Positions 6,983 to 13,059 of a stretch of 18,036 bases of DNA are shown one piece after another; the stretch's first letter is position 1; each line of letters begins with the position of its first letter. The notes under the pieces were generated by a model. That model made no database searches. It saw only the letters and a list, made by a program, of their open reading frames with translations, and was not told where the DNA came from. Source of the stretch: Nitrosopumilales archaeon UBA218 (lineage in GTDB: Archaea > Thermoproteota > Nitrososphaeria > Nitrososphaerales > Nitrosopumilaceae); assembly GCA_002499525.1 (NCBI GenBank), contig DAMC01000039.1, positions 24,059 through 42,094 of the forward strand. Reading direction: 5' to 3'. The position numbers and the translations under genes were made by a program.

Positions 6983-7691
6983 TTCCTAGATTCGAAAGTT
7001 CTGCACCTATTCCGAATCCAAGTAAAGCTATTCCAGTTCCAAGCCCAGCCATTTCTAATCCTCCTTTGATAATACTAGTACGAGCAAGTTTTGATTTTGC
7101 TGCGCCAACTGCAAACGAAGTAGACAGACTAATTCCTACAGCAACAATTAATGGTAAAAGACCATGTGCAAAGAAAAATGGAATTATTGGTAAGATTCCA
7201 CCAATTAAAAATGCTGCAAACATTCTAAATGCACTCTTGAGTGGATTACCTAAAATCTCAACGTTCAGTTTAAGCTCCTCGGTGAGCATAGTATCAAGCC
7301 AGACTTTTTTGTTCGAAGTTATCTTGTTAACGATCATATCTAGTTCTTTCCCTTCAAATCCCTTGGCACGGTAGATATCTTCTATTTCTTGACGTTCTAT
7401 TTCGGGTTTGTTTTCCATTTCCCATTCTTCTCTGGCAATTTCTGACTTCAAGAGTTCTCTCTGAGCTTTTACTGCAAGATAATTCTGAACAGCCATAGCT
7501 TTTGCTCCAGTAAACATACCAACCAGAGCTGCAAGAATGATAATACTTGATGAAATCTCAGCACCGCCAACGCCTGCGGCAATTCCAAGTGAGGTGTTAA
7601 TTCCATCACCAAAACCAAATACAAAGTCCCTAATCCCGCTGGATTCGGTTAGATGAGGTTCTACATGGCGTGGTTCAGCAACATTAGTCAT
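6969..7691 (-). CDS. VIT1/CCC1-family iron/manganese transporter
   Basis: This is a predicted membrane transporter of the VIT1/CCC1 family, which moves Fe(II) or Mn(II) out of the cytoplasm or into storage compartments. The 240-residue protein has the family start IRDFVFGFGDGINTSLGIAAG (about 20-40), two helices (about 30-60), a charged helical cytoplasmic section rich in Glu (about 75-145, with EREE-like clusters that hold metal in plant VIT1), and three further helices (about 153-175, 178-198 and 210-232). In archaea the exact metal is unknown; nickel cannot be excluded given the adjacent nickel-cofactor genes, but nothing in the sequence shows it. A minus-strand TATA box at 7712-7719 lies 21 nt before the ATG at 7691. 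Confidence 0.85.
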   Translation of the reverse strand: MTNVAEPRHVEPHLTESSGIRDFVFGFGDGINTSLGIAAGVGGAEISSSIIILAALVGMFTGAKAMAVQNYLAVKAQRELLKSEIAREEWEMENKPEIERQEIEDIYRAKGFEGKELDMIVNKITSNKKVWLDTMLTEELKLNVEILGNPLKSAFRMFAAFLIGGILPIIPFFFAHGLLPLIVAVGISLSTSFAVGAAKSKLARTSIIKGGLEMAGLGTGIALLGFGIGAELSNLGIIHV

Positions 7692-7711
7692 AACTTGGCT
7701 GAGCTTGATTG

Positions 7712-7719
7712 TAATTTAA
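7712..7719 (-). promoter_or_regulatory. TATA box for the VIT1/CCC1 gene
   Basis: Minus-strand TTAAATTA ends 21 nt before the ATG at 7691, within a 77-bp divergent promoter region shared with the radical SAM gene. Confidence 0.45.
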
Positions 7720-7739
7720 GTTAGAAAGTCAGAAAATAA

Positions 7740-7747
7740 TTTATACC
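7740..7747 (+). promoter_or_regulatory. TATA box for the radical SAM gene
   Basis: TTTATACC ends 22 nt before a TTG at 7769. The spacing supports TTG as the start codon of a leaderless message. Confidence 0.5.
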
Positions 7748-7768
7748 ATACAGAGGGTCAGTTACTAG

Positions 7769-9337
7769 TTGGCTGGCAAACGAATTGTTTTGACTGCAGA
7801 CCGCAGTTTAATGACAAACTATCGTGGTAATTTTCTTTATGGGTTCATTGCTTGTGGACCATATGAGCTTCTTCCAGAATGGGTATTTGACAAGGTTTTC
7901 TGCCCAGCTGTAGAAACAGACCCAAACACTGGGGAGGCAAAAGTTGCTCAAGTGGGACTAAGACGTGTAGAATCAGCTTTGCTTCAAGGTTATAGGCGAG
8001 ACGAGATTTTTGTTGCGAACCCAGACTATTTGTCAAAAGCAATTGGTCCTGACACCAAAGTTGTAGGAATTAATGTCATGGATCCTCTAGGAATGGCACC
8101 AGTCACAACAACAATGTCACCGGAAAAATTATCGTATGTAGCAATGAAGTTCAAACGTATGTGTGCCAACATTATCCAATTAAAGAAAAAATATGATTTC
8201 AAAGTTGTTGTAGGAGGCAACGGTTCTTGGGAGCTTGCCAAATCAGATAGAATGAAAATTCATGGAATAGATACAGTGGTAGTTGGAGAGGCAGACGAGC
8301 TGGCATTAGATTTGTTCAAAGATTTGGAAGGTGGTGATGCACCAGAATTGATGCATTGTTTTGTTAAAAATATTCAAAACATACCAGTGATTGAGGGTCC
8401 AACTGTAAATTCATTAATTGAGGCAATGCGAGGTTGCGGACGAGGATGCGACTTTTGTGATGTAAACAAGCGTTCAAAGAAAGACCTGCCAATCGATAGG
8501 TTACAGCACGAAGCAAAGATAAATCTTGATTACGGATTTGATTCAATTTGGTTACACTCTGACGAAATGCTTCTTTACGGATGTGAGAGTAAGGATTTCC
8601 AACCAAACAGAGATGCCATCACTGATTTGTGGAGAAGTCTAAAGGGAATGGGGGCAAACTTTGTTGGTACAACCCACATGACATTTTCTGCAATTGCTGC
8701 AGATCCATTACTGCTTAAACAAATGTCTGAGATAAATGAAATGCATACAAATGGAAGGTGGTTAGCAACGAATCTCGGAATTGAAACCGTTGCACCAAGA
8801 ATGGTAAAAAAACACTTGGGAGTAAAAACAAAACCATTTTCAGTTGACGAATGGGGTTGGGTAGTAAGAGAAGGTGCTAGAATAATGAATGAGAACCATT
8901 GGTTCCCTGCAGCTACTCTCATCATCGGTTGGCCTGATGAAACTCCAGACGAAACTCAATATACCATTGATCTAATCGAAGATTTCAGAAAGACCAATTT
9001 TAGAGGACTGGTTGCACCTTTGCTATATCAAGACTTTTCTGAGAAAAACTCGATGCATTTTGGCAACCTAAACGAAGCTCAGTTTACATTATTTTGGAGA
9101 TGTTGGGAAAACAATATGCGTGTGATCAATGACATTGTGCCGATAATACTTCGAAACAAGACATACGGTCCTCCAATGAAGGTGTTCATGTACGGTTTGA
9201 TTAAGGCAGGAACTTGGGCCATCATGAGATACCTGCGCGGTTTGTGCAAGGACTTGTTCAATGGAAAGTTGCCTGAAGATATTGTTGAAAAATATGCTAG
9301 AAGTAGATCAGTGGCTGCTCCTACATACACAAGATAA
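7769..9337 (+). CDS. Radical SAM protein with B12-binding-like N-terminal domain
   Basis: This 522-residue protein has the radical SAM cluster motif CGRGCDFC (C223, C227, C230; CxxxCxxC), which binds a [4Fe-4S] cluster and cleaves S-adenosylmethionine to a radical. Residues about 60-200 resemble a cobalamin-binding Rossmann fold (KVVGINVMDPLG, VVVGGNGSW, VVVGEADELALDLF), but the classic DxHxxG cobalt-ligand motif is not seen. The barrel continues through FDSIWLHSDEMLLYG, GIETVAPRM and TLIIGWPDETPDET. The tail (about 475-500) is partly hydrophobic (VFMYGLIKAGTWAIMRYLRGL). The start is TTG, supported by the TATA box. Domain order matches archaeal B12-type radical SAM enzymes such as the tetraether-lipid modifiers GrsA/GrsB; that is a hypothesis, and the substrate cannot be read from the sequence. 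Confidence 0.82.
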   Translation: MAGKRIVLTADRSLMTNYRGNFLYGFIACGPYELLPEWVFDKVFCPAVETDPNTGEAKVAQVGLRRVESALLQGYRRDEIFVANPDYLSKAIGPDTKVVGINVMDPLGMAPVTTTMSPEKLSYVAMKFKRMCANIIQLKKKYDFKVVVGGNGSWELAKSDRMKIHGIDTVVVGEADELALDLFKDLEGGDAPELMHCFVKNIQNIPVIEGPTVNSLIEAMRGCGRGCDFCDVNKRSKKDLPIDRLQHEAKINLDYGFDSIWLHSDEMLLYGCESKDFQPNRDAITDLWRSLKGMGANFVGTTHMTFSAIAADPLLLKQMSEINEMHTNGRWLATNLGIETVAPRMVKKHLGVKTKPFSVDEWGWVVREGARIMNENHWFPAATLIIGWPDETPDETQYTIDLIEDFRKTNFRGLVAPLLYQDFSEKNSMHFGNLNEAQFTLFWRCWENNMRVINDIVPIILRNKTYGPPMKVFMYGLIKAGTWAIMRYLRGLCKDLFNGKLPEDIVEKYARSRSVAAPTYTR

Positions 9338-9370
9338 TTCACAAGAAAATTATTTCAAAACTAGATTTTG

Positions 9371-9381
9371 ATTAAAAAAAG
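9371..9381 (-). terminator. T-run ending the small two-gene operon
   Basis: On the minus strand a T7 run follows the stop codon of the 118-residue gene within a few bases, a typical archaeal termination signal in the 46-bp convergent spacer. Confidence 0.45.
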
Positions 9382-9383
9382 AA

Positions 9384-9740
9384 TCATTCAGTCGATTTAG
9401 ACTTTTTGCCGAATTTAGAAATCTCAATGTTCTTTCCAGCAAATATTCTAGAGAGAAATCCAGGTTTTGCGTCCTCTCCAAGTGTTGCCAGTGGTTTTCC
9501 ATGTTCAGTTATCAACAAGGTTATTGATTCACCCTTGAGATTTGAAGAGATTTTTTTTAGTTTATTGATTTTGAAAATAAAATTTCTGAGTGGCATCAAT
9601 TCTGCCATATCAGTTCTAATATCAATGGTTCTTTCGTTATTTACAGCTCCAATAGATAAAAGTGGTTGGTCATCATACGTGATATCCAGAGTCCCAGACT
9701 TGATGTATGAGAGCATCCGTGATGCATAATCGTATGACAT
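9384..9740 (-). CDS. Conserved-looking small protein of unknown function (118 aa)
   Basis: I do not recognise this family. The 118-residue protein is soluble, with no signal peptide or membrane helix. It opens with a short helix (SYDYASRMLSYIKSG), then strands around LDITYDDQPLLSIGAV and TIDIRTDM, a helix (about 50-64), a strand-turn-strand segment SITLLITEHGKPLATLGE (72-89) and a basic, Lys-rich tail (KFGKKSKS). Its ATG lies 2 nt downstream of the stop of the preceding 62-residue gene, so the two are almost certainly co-transcribed and translationally coupled. Confidence 0.7.
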   Translation of the reverse strand: MSYDYASRMLSYIKSGTLDITYDDQPLLSIGAVNNERTIDIRTDMAELMPLRNFIFKINKLKKISSNLKGESITLLITEHGKPLATLGEDAKPGFLSRIFAGKNIEISKFGKKSKSTE

Positions 9741-9742
9741 AC

Positions 9743-9931
9743 CTATTTGCTTGTAGATATTGTGAGCTTGCCGTTTAAAGTCACTTTGCCAGTCGGTATA
9801 GGTCCGCTAGGTCCTTTCTTCTCACCTGCTACAACCAAGTCTTTGAACTCGTAAGTGATTGCAGCATGTTTGGTAGTTAGTCTATCGAACACTTCAGACA
9901 AAAGGCTTGCCCATTCTTGTTCTTCAGTCAT
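9743..9931 (-). CDS. Small protein of unknown function (62 aa)
   Basis: This short gene is supported by its own TATA box (9952-9959, 21 nt before the ATG) and by its tight spacing to the next gene. The protein starts with an acidic amphipathic helix (EEQEWASLLSEVFDRLTTKH), followed by two or three strands around ITYEFKDLVVAGEKK and KVTLNGKLTIS, with a glycine/proline turn (PSGPIP). No family is recognised. It may form a complex with the following 118-residue protein, which is inferred only from the operon. Confidence 0.65.
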   Translation of the reverse strand: MTEEQEWASLLSEVFDRLTTKHAAITYEFKDLVVAGEKKGPSGPIPTGKVTLNGKLTISTSK

Positions 9932-9951
9932 AATTCCTTGAATGATTGATA

Positions 9952-9959
9952 TTATTTAA
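9952..9959 (-). promoter_or_regulatory. TATA box for the 62-aa/118-aa operon
   Basis: Minus-strand TTAAATAA ends 21 nt before the ATG at 9931, in a 129-bp divergent region. Confidence 0.5.
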
Positions 9960-10031
9960 GATTGGTGATAAAAAAAATTTCTAGTGGTAATTTTAGTATT
10001 GATCAATTCAATTTCGATATTCAATGATTTT

Positions 10032-10040
10032 TTTATATAA
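10032..10040 (+). promoter_or_regulatory. TATA box for the four-helix membrane protein gene
   Basis: TTTATATAA is a strong box ending 21 nt before the ATG at 10061, again indicating a leaderless message. Confidence 0.55.
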
Positions 10041-10060
10041 CGGAAATTAGACGAAATTAT

Positions 10061-10501
10061 ATGTACAAAGTTTCGATTATTTTAGCCGCAATCTCAGTAG
10101 CTTTGCTACTAGTGTACGGAGCAGATGTTGCTTTAAAGATGGTATCAAAAAATTCTCTATTGGATACTTCAATTCGAACGATTTGGTTAGGCATTCCATC
10201 GCTAATATTGCCTTTTTTTGCAATTTATTTGTCTAAGAATAATAAATCAAAACTTGTACCAACATTGGTTCTAGTAACAGGCGTACTGATAATTATTGGG
10301 GGAATTTTTATGGGTGTGAAATACCAACAGGAAAGTATCAATGAAAAAAGCGACTCCACACCAAAGGACATCAAACAGGCGGAGCAAGAGTCTTACAACC
10401 CAGCATTGTTTGAAATCGGAACATTACTAGCAATAGGTGGATTTCAGGGAGTGCTTGGTTACAAGAGAATCAGTTCTTCTGTCTCAAGACACGAAGTTTG
10501 A
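10061..10501 (+). CDS. Small membrane protein of unknown function (146 aa)
   Basis: The 146 residues show four hydrophobic segments at about 5-25, 40-58, 66-86 and 115-133. A charged loop lies between the third and fourth (about 88-113, rich in Glu, Lys, Gln and Ser), and the C-terminus is basic. No family motif is visible, so no function is assigned. The gene has its own TATA box and its last 32 bases overlap the end of the oppositely oriented TFB gene, so the two 3' ends are shared on opposite strands. Confidence 0.7.
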   Translation: MYKVSIILAAISVALLLVYGADVALKMVSKNSLLDTSIRTIWLGIPSLILPFFAIYLSKNNKSKLVPTLVLVTGVLIIIGGIFMGVKYQQESINEKSDSTPKDIKQAEQESYNPALFEIGTLLAIGGFQGVLGYKRISSSVSRHEV

Positions 10502-11330
10502 AATAACAGTTTCTTAATGAAACGTCAGATATTCCGAACTCTTTAGCAATTTTGTGTTGTGGAATTGATGTTTTGTTTTCACTTGTCAGTAGATAAACTG
10601 CAGCAGCAACTAATGTGGCTCTGTTATATCCACAAAATTGTGGCTCTTTTTTAGCATCAGACAAAAGTGAAACGACATCTCTTTTGATTTTTTCAGATAA
10701 CTGTAAATTTGCACCTAATCTTTGGAGTATCAATATTGGGTTATGAAGTGCAGTGTTAATTTCTAGACTAAAAAACATTTTTTTGTAACCTCTAAAAAAC
10801 TGCTTTCTACTCATTGGGTTGAATTTTAGGATCTCACTAATTTGTCTAGGGGACCCAAGCTCATTACATGCAATATAGATTGACGGATATACCAGATTCG
10901 TTATCGAGCCTCCGATGCGTATACGTTTTTGGTAAGCCTTCCTGTAAACATACGCAGCATATTGAGTAATGGCACGGGTTAGTCCTAAATTATCGTGTAA
11001 TTTTTTAAGTAAAAAAAATCCATCACGAAATGCACTGCTTTCTGACTTGCTTTTAGTATCTAATCTCCTTAATCTGACAAACATGCTTCTACTGTTATTT
11101 GGAATATAACTAGAAGAGTGATCTACGTTGGAGGAGGGTATTATTGAGAAATTGGCCAGATCATCAAATAGTAAACGTTCATCAAGAAAATTAGATGACG
11201 AGTCCAATCCGCTAGATAGTTTGTCAATCACCTGAGCACAATCCGTACAGATCAATTCACCTGATGAATTATCAAAAAAACTGTTTTTATGAAGACAGTT
11301 TTTATTCAGTATCTGGGTTTCTTTTTTCAC
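10470..11330 (-). CDS. tfb: Divergent transcription factor B (TFB/TFIIB) paralogue
   Basis: TFB bridges TATA-bound TBP and RNA polymerase at archaeal promoters. From a GTG at 11330 the protein has 286 residues. The N-terminal zinc ribbon reads CLH...CTDC (C12, H14, C28, C31), then comes a B-reader/linker region, then two cyclin-like repeats (about 95-185 and 205-285; the second includes GYNRATLVAAAVYLLTSENKTS and HKIAKEFGISDVSLRN). The reader region lacks the usual EWRAF and DKGL-type signatures, and the first repeat is degenerate, so this is a specialised paralogue rather than the main TFB. Thaumarchaea commonly carry several TFBs. A TTG at 11339 is possible, but it lies only 14 nt from the TATA box at 11353-11360 and the GTG at 11330 is better placed. 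The 3' end overlaps the preceding plus-strand gene by 32 nt. Confidence 0.85.
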   Translation of the reverse strand: MKKETQILNKNCLHKNSFFDNSSGELICTDCAQVIDKLSSGLDSSSNFLDERLLFDDLANFSIIPSSNVDHSSSYIPNNSRSMFVRLRRLDTKSKSESSAFRDGFFLLKKLHDNLGLTRAITQYAAYVYRKAYQKRIRIGGSITNLVYPSIYIACNELGSPRQISEILKFNPMSRKQFFRGYKKMFFSLEINTALHNPILILQRLGANLQLSEKIKRDVVSLLSDAKKEPQFCGYNRATLVAAAVYLLTSENKTSIPQHKIAKEFGISDVSLRNCYFKLRVLRQKN

Positions 11331-11352
11331 ATATCTCAATAGAGTGTTTGAA

Positions 11353-11360
11353 ATATTTAT
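11353..11360 (-). promoter_or_regulatory. TATA box for the TFB paralogue
   Basis: Minus-strand ATAAATAT ends 23 nt before the GTG at 11330, which decides for that start over the TTG at 11339. Confidence 0.5.
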
Positions 11361-11469
11361 GGGACAATAGGAATGTAAAAATATAGAAATTTTTTTAGCA
11401 CTAGATTTCTATTTGATGAAAGTTTGAATTGTTGTTTTAAAATCTAGAAAATATTTTTTAATTTGCAGT

Positions 11470-11796
11470 TTATGCTAACTTCTTGATCGCTTCATCAGCA
11501 ATAGTGTTTCGTTTAGGTGAAACAACAACAAAGTATGTCTTATCTGCACGTTCAATCGCAAGAACTTTTTTGAATGTGTTGGCATTTATGTCAAATTCCA
11601 AAATTCTTCCATCAAGTTCTGCTTTGGTGTATATCATAAGATAAACATCGCCGCCATTATGTGTCAATGGAATGAATGCAAAGACATAGCCCTTATAGTA
11701 GTTAATCGGCATGGTATTTTTCATTGGAGGCATTACAGCTGCCATGTATGAGAAAATGTCGGAAACAGATGAAAATTCTTCATACTCTACATGCAT
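11470..11796 (-). CDS. Small soluble protein of unknown function (108 aa)
   Basis: I do not recognise this family. The 108 residues have no signal peptide or membrane helix. The pattern is mixed alpha/beta: an initial helix (SVSDIFSYMAAVMPP), strands around GYVFAFIPL and DVYLMIYTK, a segment LDGRILEFDINANTFKKVLAIER, a strand KTYFVVVSPK and a final helix ADEAIKKL. A TATA box at 11818-11825 lies 23 nt before the ATG, just beyond the end of the upstream surface-protein gene, so it is probably a separate leaderless transcript. The gene is likely real from its composition and promoter, but the function is open. Confidence 0.68.
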   Translation of the reverse strand: MHVEYEEFSSVSDIFSYMAAVMPPMKNTMPINYYKGYVFAFIPLTHNGGDVYLMIYTKAELDGRILEFDINANTFKKVLAIERADKTYFVVVSPKRNTIADEAIKKLA

Positions 11797-11817
11797 GTTT
11801 TACAATAGATAAAAGAG

Positions 11818-11825
11818 GATATAAT
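11818..11825 (-). promoter_or_regulatory. TATA box for the 108-aa gene
   Basis: Minus-strand GATTATATCC spans this site and ends about 22 nt before the ATG at 11796. It starts directly after the stop of the CFI-box gene at 11827. Confidence 0.45.
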
Positions 11826-11826
11826 C

Positions 11827-12942
11827 TTAAAGGCGTCTTTTTTGTAGCAAGCCTTTAACTTTGATAATCACCACTGCTGGTGCGACAAAGTACATTCCAA
11901 TGTTTAACAGTATTACACCAATACCATAGCCCAACATCTGTTGTTCAGAGTGTATGTTGGCATAGTTTAGAATCGACATTGTAGATAACATCGGAGTTAT
12001 TGTAGTCTTAACAACCTCTTTGAAAAGAGGGCTTTGTCTTTCCCAATCAGCAACAGTTGGACTGAATGAATAATAGAACTCGTTGAATCCCGCCATGAAT
12101 GTGGTGCCAGAACCAGTACTGAACAGAACATTATCCCTGATTTCTCTCAATAGTTGCACTTGAGGGGCAAGCTCTGAGCCATATGCGGCTGTAGCAATCA
12201 AGCACCCTTTCTTTTGCTCCTTGTCTGGAACACAGATGCTTCCTTCAGCATGTGTACCAGGGCCACAATTTGGTCCAACAACTGGAGTTGGTGCTTTTTC
12301 AACACACTTGCCGTCAACTAGTTGCTCGCCAGGAGCACATTCAACAGATGTTGCTGGAGCGACGATACAGGTGTTAGACTTTGGATCCAATACAGTACCA
12401 GCTCCACAAACAGGTGTGGTTGGTTTTTGTTGCTCTGGAGGAGTTACACATTTGTTATTGACAATAATTTGACCTTCCTCACATTTTGGTGGTGGTGGAA
12501 GACTTGGAGTATTCTCAATTAGACCACCGTTAAAGTAGAATGTGGTAGTTGCTTTTTGAGGACCATAATTAACAATAATCTCATAATCTCCTTTTTTAGT
12601 CCACAGTGGACCGCCAACAACAAAATTATCTGCAAAAGTGCCATCCAGTAAGGGTTTAACCTGTTTAACAGTGACAATATTAGTTGCGCCGGTACCATTG
12701 ATTAAAGGACCAACAACTCTAACAGTTACATCTATGGCATTGTTAACATCTAGGTTTTTGATAGAGCCTTTAAAGTTAACATGGGCGCCAGACTCGTATA
12801 ATGGTAATTCAGTAGATACTACGAGCGGTGGCACTTGAGAAGATGGAGTTGCTGGTGCAGATTGAGCAAAAGCCATCGCTGGTACTAATGAAAATACAAT
12901 AACAGATAGAAATACAGCTAAAAGTATACCAGCTTGTCTCAT
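11827..12942 (-). CDS. Secreted CFI-box-CTERM surface protein with Cys-pair repeats
   Basis: This 371-residue surface protein begins with MRQAGILLAVFLSVIVFSLV, a clear signal peptide ending AFAQS. The reading frame is open to 13047, but the ATG at 12942 is chosen because the signal peptide starts there and a TATA box (12968-12975) lies 26 nt before it. Residues about 41-139 form the same Ig/macroglobulin-like domain as the PEFG proteins (YESGAHVNFKGS, GGPLWTKKGDYEIIVNYG). Four short two-cysteine repeats follow (C154-C165, C179-C192, C202-C213, C226-C237), each of the form CxxG...CV or CxxG...CIV, probably disulfide-bonded. Then come CLIATAAYG (247-255), the hallmark of the CFI-box C-terminal region, LLREIRDN and one membrane helix (about 338-360) with a basic end. 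The ligand and function are unknown. Confidence 0.85.
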   Translation of the reverse strand: MRQAGILLAVFLSVIVFSLVPAMAFAQSAPATPSSQVPPLVVSTELPLYESGAHVNFKGSIKNLDVNNAIDVTVRVVGPLINGTGATNIVTVKQVKPLLDGTFADNFVVGGPLWTKKGDYEIIVNYGPQKATTTFYFNGGLIENTPSLPPPPKCEEGQIIVNNKCVTPPEQQKPTTPVCGAGTVLDPKSNTCIVAPATSVECAPGEQLVDGKCVEKAPTPVVGPNCGPGTHAEGSICVPDKEQKKGCLIATAAYGSELAPQVQLLREIRDNVLFSTGSGTTFMAGFNEFYYSFSPTVADWERQSPLFKEVVKTTITPMLSTMSILNYANIHSEQQMLGYGIGVILLNIGMYFVAPAVVIIKVKGLLQKRRL

Positions 12943-12967
12943 GCCTAGGCTGATACATGAACTCTGG

Positions 12968-12975
12968 GTATTTAT
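12968..12975 (-). promoter_or_regulatory. TATA box for the CFI-box surface protein
   Basis: Minus-strand ATAAATAC ends 26 nt before the ATG at 12942. This is the same box type and spacing as for the PEFG genes and argues against the longer reading frame from 13047. Confidence 0.55.
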
Positions 12976-13059
12976 GTATTCTATGAAAGAAAAGTTGACT
13001 GGAATATGCTTTTGTTGAAACTTTTTTGACTCGATCATTTTTTGCAACCGCGATGAAAA

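Noticed and set aside
11401..11447. Inverted repeat CTAGATTT / AAATCTAG upstream of the TFB gene
   Set aside because: The 8-bp arms are perfect but 31 nt apart, not extended, and in AT-rich DNA where such pairs arise by chance. It is not at a useful distance from a promoter.
12160..12490. CRISPR array or DNA repeat from the periodic sequence in the CFI-box gene
   Set aside because: The periodicity is at protein level (cysteine-pair repeats); the DNA units differ in length and sequence and there are no spacers.
12221..12838. Plus-strand open frames opposite the CFI-box gene
   Set aside because: They are antisense to the cysteine-repeat and Ig-like coding region and have no independent start signal or recognisable protein features.
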